DNA of 64,000 bases from DAISKN01 sp964553925 (GCA_964553925.1 CAZKNR010000182.1:18132-82131); one strand, 5' to 3'. Positions 46,138 to 54,596 are shown, numbered from the stretch's first letter. The notes: generated by a model not told the origin, from the sequence alone. Translations and numbers: made by a program.

Positions 46138-46637
46138 GAGTTACGCCTCCAATGCGCGCGGGCGAAGTGCTCCTCCCGCATGAAGGAGAGCTCGAGCTCT
46201 CCGTTGTAGTCGCTCTTCAGGGCTTTCGCCATGCGCGCCACGAGGTGCTCCGACGTAGCGCGGATCTCGATTTCTTCCCCCTTGTCGATGATGGCCATGA
46301 TGCGCTGCAGCGGGTGATCCTTCTTTTCCGCCTTTTCGATGTTTCGCACCCGATTCAAGATGTCCTCCCGGTGAGCCGTCAGAAAGCTTCCCGAGAGAGT
46401 GATGACTCCGCCCGCATGATCGTCTTTGATCTGCTGGCACGCGGGGCATAGCAGCGAAGACACGTCGTCCCTGCGCAGCGGCTTGGCCCACGTCCATTTG
46501 CCCCTTAAGAAGACCGCGCCACACTCCGGACAAACCGTGTCGTCGGAGTACTTCTCCCTCTCCCGCGCTTCGTAGGGGGTCTGGAGCCTGGGCTGCGTAT
46601 CCTTGCGAAAGACCTCTCTGGCTGATTTCTCTTTCAC
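46134..46637 (-). CDS. BCAM0308-family zinc-ribbon protein
   Basis: 167 residues from GTG 46637, fixed by AGGAGG (46649-46644) six bases upstream. CPECGAVFLRGKWTW and LLCPACQQIKD give two CxxC pairs for one zinc. ITLSGSFLTAHREDILN and HPLQRIMAI follow, the core I associate with the BCAM0308 family, named from the low-oxygen-activated lxa locus of Burkholderia cenocepacia. The C-terminal half resembles an archaeal-NMD3-like fold; the biochemical role is unknown. It is the first gene of a two-gene operon with a well-placed sigma-54 promoter. Confidence 0.85.
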   Translation of the reverse strand: MKEKSAREVFRKDTQPRLQTPYEAREREKYSDDTVCPECGAVFLRGKWTWAKPLRRDDVSSLLCPACQQIKDDHAGGVITLSGSFLTAHREDILNRVRNIEKAEKKDHPLQRIMAIIDKGEEIEIRATSEHLVARMAKALKSDYNGELELSFMREEHFARAHWRRNS

Positions 46638-46662
46638 CCCTTTCCTCCTGTCGACTCGAGAG

Positions 46663-46678
46663 TGCAACCTCCGTACCA
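46663..46678 (-). promoter_or_regulatory. Sigma-54 promoter of the BCAM0308/CBS operon
   Basis: TGGTAC-GGAGG-TTGCA on the minus strand, GG-N10-GC spacing exact. The predicted start near 46652 gives a 15-base leader that keeps the AGGAGG ribosome site. One of the best-placed sites. Confidence 0.78.
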
Positions 46679-46701
46679 GACCGTGAGCGCTGGCTCTGAT
46701 T

Positions 46702-46717
46702 CGGAATATTCCTTGCA
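46702..46717 (+). promoter_or_regulatory. Candidate sigma-54 promoter of the small zinc-ribbon gene
   Basis: CGGAAT-ATTCC-TTGCA with GG-N10-GC spacing (GG 46703-46704, GC 46715-46716). The -12 half is perfect, the -24 half weaker. The predicted start near 46728 leaves a 43-base leader. It is back to back with the promoter at 46663-46678. Confidence 0.5.
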
Positions 46718-46770
46718 TAGGCATCGCCGAGGAAGAACGGACGCGACAGAAATTCGAGCTCTTCGGTGCG

Positions 46771-47007
46771 ATGGGGTGCCGGAAACGAACCATGCTTGGG
46801 CAAAAAGACGCAAACGGAAGAAGGCAGCGATGCCCCGCGTGCAACGAGATCGGGCTCGTTCCCATTCTCTACGGGCCGCTCCCCGACTCGCTCACGAAGG
46901 ACCGCGCTCGGGGCGCGTTCTTCTGGGGGGGCCTCGTCATGAAACCCGACAGCCCTCGGTGGCACTGCGGCCATTGCCAGCGAAGCTTTCCGATCGACGC
47001 GGTCTAA
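46771..47007 (+). CDS. Small zinc-ribbon protein
   Basis: 78 residues. RCPACNEIGLVPILYGPLP and PRWHCGHCQRSFPID form a four-cysteine zinc ribbon separated by RGAFFWGGLVMKPDSPRW. The pattern CPxC, VPILYG, GG, SPRWHC matches a widespread family of small proteins of unknown function. ATG 46771 or 46792 could be the start. Its divergent placement against the BCAM0308 gene with two facing sigma-54 sites suggests co-control. Confidence 0.75.
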   Translation: MGCRKRTMLGQKDANGRRQRCPACNEIGLVPILYGPLPDSLTKDRARGAFFWGGLVMKPDSPRWHCGHCQRSFPIDAV

Positions 47008-47228
47008 CGCGAGTGGTTGCGCCTTTTCCCGCAGGGGTCTAGACTCCGCTGCGGCTCCTTTGGCCACTGCTCTTCATTTCGTTGAGGATGCGCGCAACGG
47101 AGAATCCGCGAAAACTGGCAGCATTCGTGCTTACTCCTCGAATGCAGCTGGCCAGGTGCCCCGATGTCGCCGAGATTGGGCCTCCGGAACTAGGGACGCC
47201 GGCCAGCCTGCGCTGAAACACATTCACC
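47008..47228. other. 221-bp non-coding leader of the response regulator gene
   Basis: No open frame with coding character is visible. It holds the sigma-54 candidate at 47116-47131. CCGCAG ... CTGCGG near 47031-47056 is a weak inverted repeat. Confidence 0.5.
47116..47131 (+). promoter_or_regulatory. Candidate sigma-54 promoter of the response regulator gene
   Basis: TGGCAG-CATTC-GTGCT with GG (47117-47118) and GC (47129-47130) ten bases apart; the -24 half is nearly perfect. Predicted start near 47142, 87 bases before ATG 47229. It would make the regulator self-activating. Confidence 0.5.
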
Positions 47229-48614
47229 ATGGCGCTCGACCGTATTCTCGTCGTCGATGATGAAGACCTGATTCGCTGGTCTCTCCAGCAGAAGCTCTCG
47301 AGTTGGGGCTATCGACCGCTCGAAGCCCCGAACGGGGAAACCGCCATCTCGCTTGTGGAGAGGGAGAGCCCCGACCTCGTTCTCCTGGACGTTCACCTGC
47401 CGGACAAGAACGGGCTCGAGGTGTTGAAGGCGATCAAGGAATGGAACCCCCGGGCGGTGGTCATCATCATGACGGCGTACGGGGTGCTCGAGGACGCGGT
47501 AGCCGCCCTGAGACTCGGCGCCTACGATTTCGTTTCCAAGCCCCTCAACTTCGAGGAGCTCCGCGCGACGATTGCGAACGCCCTCGAGACCGTCAAGCTC
47601 CGGCAGGAGGTGCGTCATTTCCGGGACCGCGACCGCAAGCGCTTCAATTTCGAGAATCTGGTGGGCGAGTCGGAGCCGATCCGGAATGCGACCGCGCTCA
47701 TGAAGAAGGTCGCCGCGAGCCCGGCGACGACGATCCTGTTCCAGGGCGAGAGTGGAACGGGGAAGGACCTCTTCGCCAAAGCGATTCACTTCTACAGCTC
47801 TCGGGCGGACCGCCCGTTCCTCGCGGTGAATTGCGCGGCCCTCCCCGAGAACCTCGTGGAGAGCGAGCTCTTCGGTTACGAAAGAGGTGCCTTCACCGAC
47901 GCGAGGCAGCAGAAGAAGGGACTTCTCGAGCTGGCCGACGGCGGCACCCTTTTTTTGGACGAGATCGGGGAGATGCCGCTGGGCATGCAGGCAAAGCTCC
48001 TCCGGGTCCTCGAAGAACAGAGCTTCAAGCGGGTGGGAGGCGTCCAGGACGTCCGGGTCGACGTCCGCGTCATCGCGTCCTCGAACCGCGATGTGAAGAA
48101 GATGGTGGACGACGGGAAGTTCCGGCAGGATCTTTTCTACCGCCTGAACGTCATGACCCTCACCCTCCCGCCGCTCCGCGAGCGAAGCGACGACGTGAAG
48201 CTCCTATGCCGGCACTTCGTGAACGAGTACAACGCTCGCTTCGGAAAGAACATACTGGGCCTGACTCCGGAGGCGGAGCGTCTCCTCTCGCTCTACCAGT
48301 GGCCGGGAAACGTCCGCGAGCTCAAGAACCTGATCGAGCGGGCGATGATTCTCGAAGAGGGGACTCACATCGGAGCCGACGCGCTTCCTATCGACGTCGC
48401 CGAGTTCTCACCGGGCGCGAGCGACGCCGCTCTCCCCGAGATCGCGCTTCCGGAGAAGGGCACGTCCCTCGAGAAGGTCGAAGAAGAGCTCCTCCGCCAG
48501 GCCTTGTCCCGCACCCGGGGAAACCAGACGCGGGCGGCAAGGCTCTTGAACATCAGCCGAGACGCTCTCCGCTACAAAATGAAGAAGTTCAAGCTCCAGG
48601 AAGCCGGGCACTAG
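47229..48614 (+). CDS. NtrC-type sigma-54 response regulator
   Basis: 461 residues. Receiver domain 1-120 with the acidic pocket VVDDED, phospho-Asp in LVLLDVHLPDKNG and the lysine in DFVSKPLN. AAA+ domain with Walker A GESGTGKD, the sigma-54 loop as GAFTDA (consensus GAFTGA) and Walker B GTLFLDEIGE. A Fis-type helix-turn-helix (SRTRGNQTRAARLLNISRDA in part) ends it. It is flanked by sigma-54 sites and lies 1.6 kb from a hybrid kinase, so it is the natural master regulator of the stress island. The channel gene follows after eight bases. Confidence 0.95.
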   Translation: MALDRILVVDDEDLIRWSLQQKLSSWGYRPLEAPNGETAISLVERESPDLVLLDVHLPDKNGLEVLKAIKEWNPRAVVIIMTAYGVLEDAVAALRLGAYDFVSKPLNFEELRATIANALETVKLRQEVRHFRDRDRKRFNFENLVGESEPIRNATALMKKVAASPATTILFQGESGTGKDLFAKAIHFYSSRADRPFLAVNCAALPENLVESELFGYERGAFTDARQQKKGLLELADGGTLFLDEIGEMPLGMQAKLLRVLEEQSFKRVGGVQDVRVDVRVIASSNRDVKKMVDDGKFRQDLFYRLNVMTLTLPPLRERSDDVKLLCRHFVNEYNARFGKNILGLTPEAERLLSLYQWPGNVRELKNLIERAMILEEGTHIGADALPIDVAEFSPGASDAALPEIALPEKGTSLEKVEEELLRQALSRTRGNQTRAARLLNISRDALRYKMKKFKLQEAGH

Positions 48615-48622
48615 CTCCCTCC

Positions 48623-49633
48623 GTGCCTCGCCATTGGCCACGCGGTCTCATCGTCGGGATCTCGATGCTCGTCGGATGGACTCTCGTCGGTACCGCCGGC
48701 TTCACGACCATCGAAGGTTGGCCGGCGCTCGACTCTCTTTACATGACCATCACCACGCTCTCGACGGTCGGCTACGGGGAGATCCATCCGCTCTCGGGCG
48801 CGGGGCGGCTCTTCGCGAGCTTTCTCATCGTTGGAGGGCTTGGGACCGCGCTCTATACGCTTACCCGGCTCGGGCAAGTGGTTCTGGAGAGCGAGCTCCT
48901 GGGCGGAATCGGAAGGAGGCGGATGCGCAGTCAATTGAGGACTCTAGAGAGTCATTTCATCGTGTGCGGGTTCGGCCGGTTCGCCAAGCCGGTGACCGAA
49001 GAGCTCGCGCACAAAAATCTTCCTTTCTGCGTGATCGAGAGGAACCCGGGCGCCGAGCCTCACCTCGCCGATCTCGGGTACCTGTTTCTCATCGACGATG
49101 CCACCACCGACGAAGCGCTCCAGGCAGCGGGCATCGAGGGCGCCCAGTGCGTGCTGGCGCTGCTTCCTTCCGACGCCGATAACCTGTACGTCACCGTCGC
49201 TGCCAAAGCGCTGAACCCTCGGCTCCGGGTCATCGCGCGCGCTACCGACGAGGGCGGAGAGCGAAAGCTCCTGCGCGGGGGCGCGACCGTCGTGGTGACG
49301 CCCTACCGCCTCACCGGGCAGAGGATCCTGCAGGCGGCGACCAGTGCCACGGTGCTGGAGTTCATGGACTACGTGGCGGACCGCCACTACCTCGAAATGA
49401 ACCTGGGCGAGGCAATGGTCTCCGCCCGTTCCCCGGTGGTGGCTACCACGATTGCCGGGGCGCGGCTGCATTCCGAACACGGAGTCATCGTCGTCGCGGT
49501 GAAGCGGCAGGGGACGATGCTGTTCAACCCGCTGCCGGAGGAGGAGCTTCGAGCGGGGGATATCCTGGTGATCATGGGTCACGCGGACCAGCTGCGAAAG
49601 ACGACGCGCCTCCTTGAAGCTCAGTCCGCATGA
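48623..49633 (+). CDS. TrkA/RCK-gated potassium channel
   Basis: 336 residues, GTG start. Two helices (LIVGISMLVGWTLVGTAGF; GRLFASFLIVGGLGTALYTL) flank a pore with the filter TVGYGE. A Rossmann RCK_N domain follows (HFIVCGFGRFAKPVTEEL) and then an RCK_C domain (about 240-325, ending GDILVIMGHADQL). This is the MthK-like minimal K+ channel whose gate answers ligand binding to RCK. It shares a transcript with the response regulator. Confidence 0.93.
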   Translation: MPRHWPRGLIVGISMLVGWTLVGTAGFTTIEGWPALDSLYMTITTLSTVGYGEIHPLSGAGRLFASFLIVGGLGTALYTLTRLGQVVLESELLGGIGRRRMRSQLRTLESHFIVCGFGRFAKPVTEELAHKNLPFCVIERNPGAEPHLADLGYLFLIDDATTDEALQAAGIEGAQCVLALLPSDADNLYVTVAAKALNPRLRVIARATDEGGERKLLRGGATVVVTPYRLTGQRILQAATSATVLEFMDYVADRHYLEMNLGEAMVSARSPVVATTIAGARLHSEHGVIVVAVKRQGTMLFNPLPEEELRAGDILVIMGHADQLRKTTRLLEAQSA

Positions 49634-49639
49634 GCCGGC

Positions 49640-51199
49640 TCAACGGGTGAGGCCGAGTGCGACGGGGAGCGTCTTCGCCAGGATCTCGAGATTCGCTGCG
49701 ACGGATTCACTCGTGTCGAGGACGGCGTGCTCTGACGGATCCAGCTCGTCTACGGGCTCCCAGCTCCGCAGGAAATCATCGAGGACGTTGACACGGCCGT
49801 CGCTGACCGATTTCTCTTTCTCCCGTTCGCGGAGCCTCTCCCGACAGAGCTCACCTCCCGCGCGGCATTCGACGAAGACGAACGGGATACCGTTCGCCTG
49901 CGCGAGGCGCTTCGCCTCGGCGCGGTGCGCTCGGGCTCGAAACGATGCGTCGAGGATGACGGGCCTTCCCGACGCAAGCACCGCCGACGCGCGCCGGCAG
50001 AGCTCCGAGTACACCTTTCGAGTGAACTCTGCGGAATAGAAACCCGTCCACGAGCTCTCGGGCAGCGGATCTTCGGGCGCGACACCGGCGAGCTGCTTGC
50101 GGGTCCGGTCGGCATCCACCACCGGGGCCGGCATCTCTCTTCCGAGGGCATTGGCGAGGGTGCTTTTTCCCGAGCCAATCACTCCGCCGACGGCGATGAC
50201 CCTGGCGGGCACGAGCGATTGTCGCTCGGAAGCGAGCGCCAGGAGAAAGTAGCGCCGCGCCTCGGCGGCCGCCCGCTCTCGAACCCTGAGGCTCGCGGCC
50301 ACGTCGTGGGCGGTCATCGAAGCGATCTTTCCGCGAACGAAAGCGCGGTAGCTCTGATAGAAGTCCACGAGCGGGTAGAGGTCGTAGTCGCCCGCCTCGC
50401 GCGCGTAGCGGGCAATGAAGCGCTCCGCGAGGTCGACGCGCCCGTGCCAGGCGAGATCCATCGCGAGAAAGACCACATCGGCGCATACGTCCGCGAATCG
50501 AAACCGGTCGTTGAACTCGATGCAGTCGAGAATCGTCACCTCACCAGGCTCGCCGAGGTAGACGTGCTCGAGCCGCAAGTCGCCGTGACCGTCGCGGATC
50601 CGGCCGCTCCGAAGCCGCTCTTCGAAGAGCGACCGTCGTTCCTCCAGGAAGCGCAGCTGCCAGGCCTCGAGCTCCTTCACCCGGTCCGCGCCGAGGTATT
50701 GCCCGATCGTGGACCTCGTCTGCTCGAAGTTCTCGAGAACGTTGAATCGAATCGCCTCGACCGTCCCGAACGACTCGGCGGCCGCGCTCGGACCGCATTC
50801 GTGGTGGAATCTCGCCACGCGCCCGGCGACGAGCTCAATGTCCTCGCCCGTGAGATCTCCTCGTTCGAGCCGCACGTCCGCCCGATGCGAGTCCGGAAGT
50901 CGTTTCATGTGCACCGCCCAGTCGACCGGGTTGCCGTGCGGTCCGAAGCGGTGTCGGCCGGAGGCGTCGCGGATCACCGGGACGACGCCTCGATACACAT
51001 CCGGCGCCAGGCGCCGGTTCAGCCGGACTTCCGCCTCACAGGCTTCAAGGCGCTTCTCGATCGTGCTGAAGTCGAGAAAACCGAGCGATACCGGCTTCTT
51101 TACCTTGAACGCGTCATCGCCGCCGAGAAAAACCCACGAGATGTGAGTTTCCCGGAGCTCCATGCCGGGGGGAAAAAGGTCGACCGCCTTCGTTCCCAT
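49640..51199 (-). CDS. Two-domain protein: aminoglycoside-phosphotransferase-like kinase plus P-loop kinase
   Basis: 519 residues. The N-terminal half (COG2187) has the kinase-like catalytic parts RDGHGDLRLEHVYL and TILDCIEFNDRFRFADVCAD in part. The C-terminal half (COG0645, AAA_33) begins with the P-loop GVIGSGKSTLA and has a nucleotide-kinase-like lid (REREKEKSV). The same fusion occurs as Rv2004c in the mycobacterial DosR dormancy regulon. The substrate is not known. GAGG before ATG 51199 supports this start; a start at 51232 is possible. Confidence 0.87.
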   Translation of the reverse strand: MGTKAVDLFPPGMELRETHISWVFLGGDDAFKVKKPVSLGFLDFSTIEKRLEACEAEVRLNRRLAPDVYRGVVPVIRDASGRHRFGPHGNPVDWAVHMKRLPDSHRADVRLERGDLTGEDIELVAGRVARFHHECGPSAAAESFGTVEAIRFNVLENFEQTRSTIGQYLGADRVKELEAWQLRFLEERRSLFEERLRSGRIRDGHGDLRLEHVYLGEPGEVTILDCIEFNDRFRFADVCADVVFLAMDLAWHGRVDLAERFIARYAREAGDYDLYPLVDFYQSYRAFVRGKIASMTAHDVAASLRVRERAAAEARRYFLLALASERQSLVPARVIAVGGVIGSGKSTLANALGREMPAPVVDADRTRKQLAGVAPEDPLPESSWTGFYSAEFTRKVYSELCRRASAVLASGRPVILDASFRARAHRAEAKRLAQANGIPFVFVECRAGGELCRERLREREKEKSVSDGRVNVLDDFLRSWEPVDELDPSEHAVLDTSESVAANLEILAKTLPVALGLTR

Positions 51200-51299
51200 T
51201 ACGGTGACCTCAGCATGCAAATCCGATTCCACGCGCTTCGATGTCCCCCGGCAGTATGCGGAATTCTGCTAGAATTCGGCCCACAAAGCGGGACTGCGA

Positions 51300-52169
51300 A
51301 TGAAAATCCGGCGAATCCTGATACCTACAGACCTGTCGGAGGCGGCCGATCGCGCGCTGAAGCAGGCGGTTGCGCTCGCGATCCAGCATCGAGCCAAGAT
51401 CGACATCCTCCACGTTGTCACGCTTCAGAACCTGGATCCGACGAACGTCCAGCAGGCCCTGGACGCCTATATGAAGAAAGTCGAGGACGAAGTCTTCGGC
51501 GATCTCGCGACCCGGAGCGACGCAATCAAGACCCGCGGGCTTGCCGTAGAGACCGTGGTCGTGCGACGCCCGTATCCGGTGGACGCGATTCTGGAACGGA
51601 TAAGGGAGACGGAGCCCGACGTGGTCGTCATGGGGACCCACGGTCGGTCCGGGCTCCGGAAGCTTCTGCTGGGAAGTGTCGCCGCGCGCATCGTCCTCGA
51701 GGCACGCTGTCCGGTGATGACCGTCGCGATGGACGCCGAAGTCGCCGAGGGTGAAAAAGGTTTCGATCCGATCCTCGTGCCCGTCGACTTCAGCGAATAC
51801 TCGGAGAGGGCAGTCGAAACGGCGCGGGCGCTCCGGGCGCCTTCGGGTCGGTTGATTCTGGAGCACGTGGTATCGAGCCCAGTGCACCCTTCGCTCTACG
51901 CCGGCGGGGTCGCGAAACTGTTCCAGCTCCATCCGGAGCTTCCTGGCCTCATCGGGAAGAAGCTCTCCGAGCTCGATCGAGGTCCGGGTGAGAGCGTCGT
52001 GACCGAAGGAAGCATCGTCGAAGAAATTCTCGAGACCGCGAGGTGCGTGAAGGCCCAGCTGATCGTAATGGGGACGCGGGGCCTGAGTCGGCCGGACTAT
52101 CTTCTTCTCGGGAGCGTCACCGAGAGAGTGATCGGACGCGCGAAGGTCCCGGTGTTCGCGATCAAGTAG
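51300..52169 (+). CDS. Universal stress protein, tandem UspA domains
   Basis: 289 residues, two UspA folds (about 1-145 and 155-289). Each ends with the nucleotide-binding loop: VVMGTHGRSGLRKLLLGSVA and VMGTRGLSRPDYLLLGSV, with the G-2x-G-9x-G(S/T) spacing, so ATP binding is likely. Such proteins are induced by stress or low oxygen. First of four consecutive USP genes, divergent from the kinase-fusion gene. Confidence 0.93.
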   Translation: MKIRRILIPTDLSEAADRALKQAVALAIQHRAKIDILHVVTLQNLDPTNVQQALDAYMKKVEDEVFGDLATRSDAIKTRGLAVETVVVRRPYPVDAILERIRETEPDVVVMGTHGRSGLRKLLLGSVAARIVLEARCPVMTVAMDAEVAEGEKGFDPILVPVDFSEYSERAVETARALRAPSGRLILEHVVSSPVHPSLYAGGVAKLFQLHPELPGLIGKKLSELDRGPGESVVTEGSIVEEILETARCVKAQLIVMGTRGLSRPDYLLLGSVTERVIGRAKVPVFAIK

Positions 52170-52336
52170 TCGGCGGGGAGATGCCCGGGGTTCTCACGCG
52201 TCGAGTTTTGCGGCACGCCCCTTGCAGGTATTGTGTGCTCGGGGCTGGGTACCCACAATCCGGGGCTCTCTCGCGACGATGGATGTCGGAGACAGGGGAG
52301 CCCGGAGCGGGTATGACATAGCCAAGTGAGGTCTCT
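52170..52336. other. 167-bp gap with the leader of the second USP gene
   Basis: Holds the sigma-54 site at 52211-52226 and a 100-base leader. The leader has a palindrome TGGGTACCCA (52246-52255) and a GGGCTC...GAGCCC pair that could fold, but no named RNA element is recognised. Confidence 0.5.
52211..52226 (+). promoter_or_regulatory. Sigma-54 promoter of the USP2-USP3-USP4 run
   Basis: CGGCAC-GCCCC-TTGCA with GG (52212-52213) and GC (52224-52225) ten bases apart, matching the consensus at all strongly conserved places except the leading T. Predicted start near 52237, 100 bases before ATG 52337. Confidence 0.78.
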
Positions 52337-53242
52337 ATGATCCGATTGGAACGCATCCTTTGTCCGACGGATTTCTCGAAGTTCGCGTTCCGCGCCGCGG
52401 ATTACGCCGTTGCCCTTGGCCGGCGTTACGACGCCGAGGTCCATTTCCTTCACGTCATCCCTTCGGCCCTGATTCATCCGGAGCAGTATCCCTATGTCGC
52501 GGAGGCGGTCCCGCTCGCGCCCGAGTTCCGAAAGCGCGCTCTCGAGCGCCTCGATGCCTTCGTCGCTCTTTCCAAGGCCGAGGGCGTGCGCACCCGGTTC
52601 AGCGTCGCCGAGGGCGCTCCGGTCAACGCGATCCTGGAGGCCGCTGAGGCCGATGAGGCGAGTCTTCTTTGTCTCGGGACTCACGGCCGGGAAGGTGTGG
52701 AACGGCTCGTTCTGGGCTCCGTCGCGGAGAAGGTTCTCCGCAAGGCCCGGTGCCCGGTGCTGACGGTCTCGGAGGCGGGGGACGAGCGCGCGCCGAAGGA
52801 GGCCGTCTTCAAGAACATCCTCTGCGCGGTCGATTTCGCTACGCTTTCTCTCAAAGCTGTTGAGTACTGCCTTTCCCTCGCCCAGGAGTCGGGCGGGCGG
52901 TTGACGCTCCTAAACACGGTGGAGTGGTTCCCCGACGAGCCGACCTGGATTGGAAGTCCGAACGTTTCCGACTACAAGTCGCAGATGGAAGAGCAGGTGA
53001 GAACCCGCCTCGAGGAGATCGTGCCCGAAGAGGCCGGGGAGTGGTGCGACGTCGAGGTCGTGGTCCGTTCGGGGAAGGCTTATCGGGAGATTCTCACCGT
53101 GGCCCGCGAACGGAGAGTCGACCTCATCGCTCTGGGCGTGCGCGGGCGAAATCCGCTGGACATCATGCTGTTCGGCTCGACGACCCAGCACGTCGTGCGC
53201 CATGCGGAATGCCCGGTGCTCACGATTTCGGAAGGAAACTAA
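52337..53242 (+). CDS. Universal stress protein, tandem UspA domains
   Basis: 301 residues, two UspA folds. First half RILCPTDFSKFAFRAADYA to LCLGTHGREGVERLVLGSVA in its key residues (GTHGREG, GS), second half NILCAVDFATLSLKA to ALGVRGRNPLDIMLFGSTT. Both loops keep the glycine spacing for ATP. GAGG at 52328-52331 precedes ATG by five bases. The next gene's GTG follows the TAA directly, showing cotranscription. Confidence 0.93.
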   Translation: MIRLERILCPTDFSKFAFRAADYAVALGRRYDAEVHFLHVIPSALIHPEQYPYVAEAVPLAPEFRKRALERLDAFVALSKAEGVRTRFSVAEGAPVNAILEAAEADEASLLCLGTHGREGVERLVLGSVAEKVLRKARCPVLTVSEAGDERAPKEAVFKNILCAVDFATLSLKAVEYCLSLAQESGGRLTLLNTVEWFPDEPTWIGSPNVSDYKSQMEEQVRTRLEEIVPEEAGEWCDVEVVVRSGKAYREILTVARERRVDLIALGVRGRNPLDIMLFGSTTQHVVRHAECPVLTISEGN

Positions 53243-54157
53243 GTGTTCAAAAAGATCCTTTGCCCCGTCGATTTCTCCGAGAGCTCGGATCGGGCTCTCG
53301 ACTACGCTCTCGCCATGGCAAAACGCCACGGAGGCCAGGTCACGGTGATGCACGTGCTTCCGACGGTCCTCGGCGATCCTGAGCTTTATCCGTACCTGAC
53401 CGAGCCGGTCCTGGCGAGCGGTGAAGCGCGGGATCGGGCTCATCGTCAGCTCGGAGATTTCGTGCATCGCGCGCTCGCGGACGGCATCGGCGCCGAGGTG
53501 ATCCTCGAGGACGGTGACGTGGTCGAGGAGGTGTTGAAGAAAGCGAAGACGCTCGAGGCGGATCTCGTCGTCATGGGAACCCACGGCCGCCGCGGTTTTC
53601 GGCGCCTTCTTCTCGGCTCCGTAACCGAGCGGGTCCTCAGGCAGTCGGAAGCACCGGTGCTCTCGATCTCGCCCTCGGCGCCGAAGATCGGAACGGACCG
53701 GGGTCCGTTCCAGAAGATCCTCTGTGCGGTGGACTTCTCTCCTGCCTCGCTCGCCGGGCTTTCAGTCGGCCTGGACCTCCGCGAGGGGAACGCGGAGCTC
53801 CTCGTTGTCCATGTCGTGGAGTTCTACCTCCCTCCCGCTCTCGGCGAAGCGGTCGCCTTCAATGTCACCGAGCTTCGAGGGCGCCACCGGTTGGAGGGAC
53901 AGGCGAAGCTGGAAAAGCTGGTGCCCGAGGACGCTCGAGCGCGCATCCGGCTCGAGACCGTGGTGCTGGAATCGGGGTCTCCCTACCAGGAGATTCTGAA
54001 GACGGCGGAGCGAGAAGAGTGCGAACTCATCGTGATGGGCGTCGCCGGCCGGAGTTCGGCGGATTTGGTGTTTTTCGGCTCGACTGCCAACCACGTGGTC
54101 CGCTCCGCCGCCTGTCCGGTTCTGACGGTTCGTTCTCCGGGCTCGAACCGAGGGTGA
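53243..54157 (+). CDS. Universal stress protein, tandem UspA domains
   Basis: 304 residues, GTG start directly after the previous stop. KILCPVDFSESSDRALDYA and VVMGTHGRRGFRRLLLGSVT mark the first UspA fold, KILCAVDFSPASLAGLSVG and VMGVAGRSSADLVFFGSTA the second. Compared with the gene before, its layout is the same but the sequence is clearly diverged, so the two come from an old duplication. Confidence 0.93.
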   Translation: MFKKILCPVDFSESSDRALDYALAMAKRHGGQVTVMHVLPTVLGDPELYPYLTEPVLASGEARDRAHRQLGDFVHRALADGIGAEVILEDGDVVEEVLKKAKTLEADLVVMGTHGRRGFRRLLLGSVTERVLRQSEAPVLSISPSAPKIGTDRGPFQKILCAVDFSPASLAGLSVGLDLREGNAELLVVHVVEFYLPPALGEAVAFNVTELRGRHRLEGQAKLEKLVPEDARARIRLETVVLESGSPYQEILKTAEREECELIVMGVAGRSSADLVFFGSTANHVVRSAACPVLTVRSPGSNRG

Positions 54158-54161
54158 AGAC

Positions 54162-54581
54162 GTGTTTCGAACCATCGTAGTTCCCGTGGACCTGACGGAT
54201 CGAAACCAGCCCGCGGTCGAGATGGCGGCAAAGCTTTCGACCCAATCCCAGGGGACGATTCATCTCCTCCACGTCATCGAGACGATTTCCGGTTTCTCGG
54301 TAGAGGAGGAGCCGGAATTCTACGGACGGCTGGAGAAGCGAGCGGCAAAGCACCTGGAAGCGCTTTCGGCGCCATTACGCGAGAGCGGAATCCGGGTCGA
54401 GTCCGAGGTGATTTACGGGCGGCGCGCGAAGACCATACTCGAGGAGGCGGGGAAGATTGGCGCGGACCTTCTCGTGATCCAATCTCATCGCATCGATGGG
54501 GAGCGGCGGGGGGAGGGGCTCGCGACCTTGAGTCATCAGGTTGGACTCTTTGCGCTTTGCCCGGTGCTCCTCGTCAGATAG
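54162..54581 (+). CDS. Universal stress protein, single UspA domain
   Basis: 139 residues, GTG start four bases after the previous stop. TIVVPVDLTDRNQPAVEMA opens the fold. In the C-terminal loop the usual GTHGR is replaced by VIQSHRIDGERRGEGLATL, so the ATP-binding glycines are lost. It may therefore act as a non-ATP USP partner for the tandem proteins upstream. Confidence 0.88.
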   Translation: MFRTIVVPVDLTDRNQPAVEMAAKLSTQSQGTIHLLHVIETISGFSVEEEPEFYGRLEKRAAKHLEALSAPLRESGIRVESEVIYGRRAKTILEEAGKIGADLLVIQSHRIDGERRGEGLATLSHQVGLFALCPVLLVR

Positions 54582-54596
54582 CGAAGGAGGAAAGCC

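Noticed and set aside
51216..51231. Sigma-54-like match before the kinase-fusion gene as a listed promoter
   Set aside because: Predicted start near 51205 lies downstream of the GAGG ribosome site of ATG 51199, so it cannot make a normal leader; kept only in the group observation.
51260..51280. GAATTC-TGCTA-GAATTC inverted repeat before the first USP gene as an operator
   Set aside because: Short arms made of one restriction-site-like hexamer; no second copy and no promoter geometry to support it.
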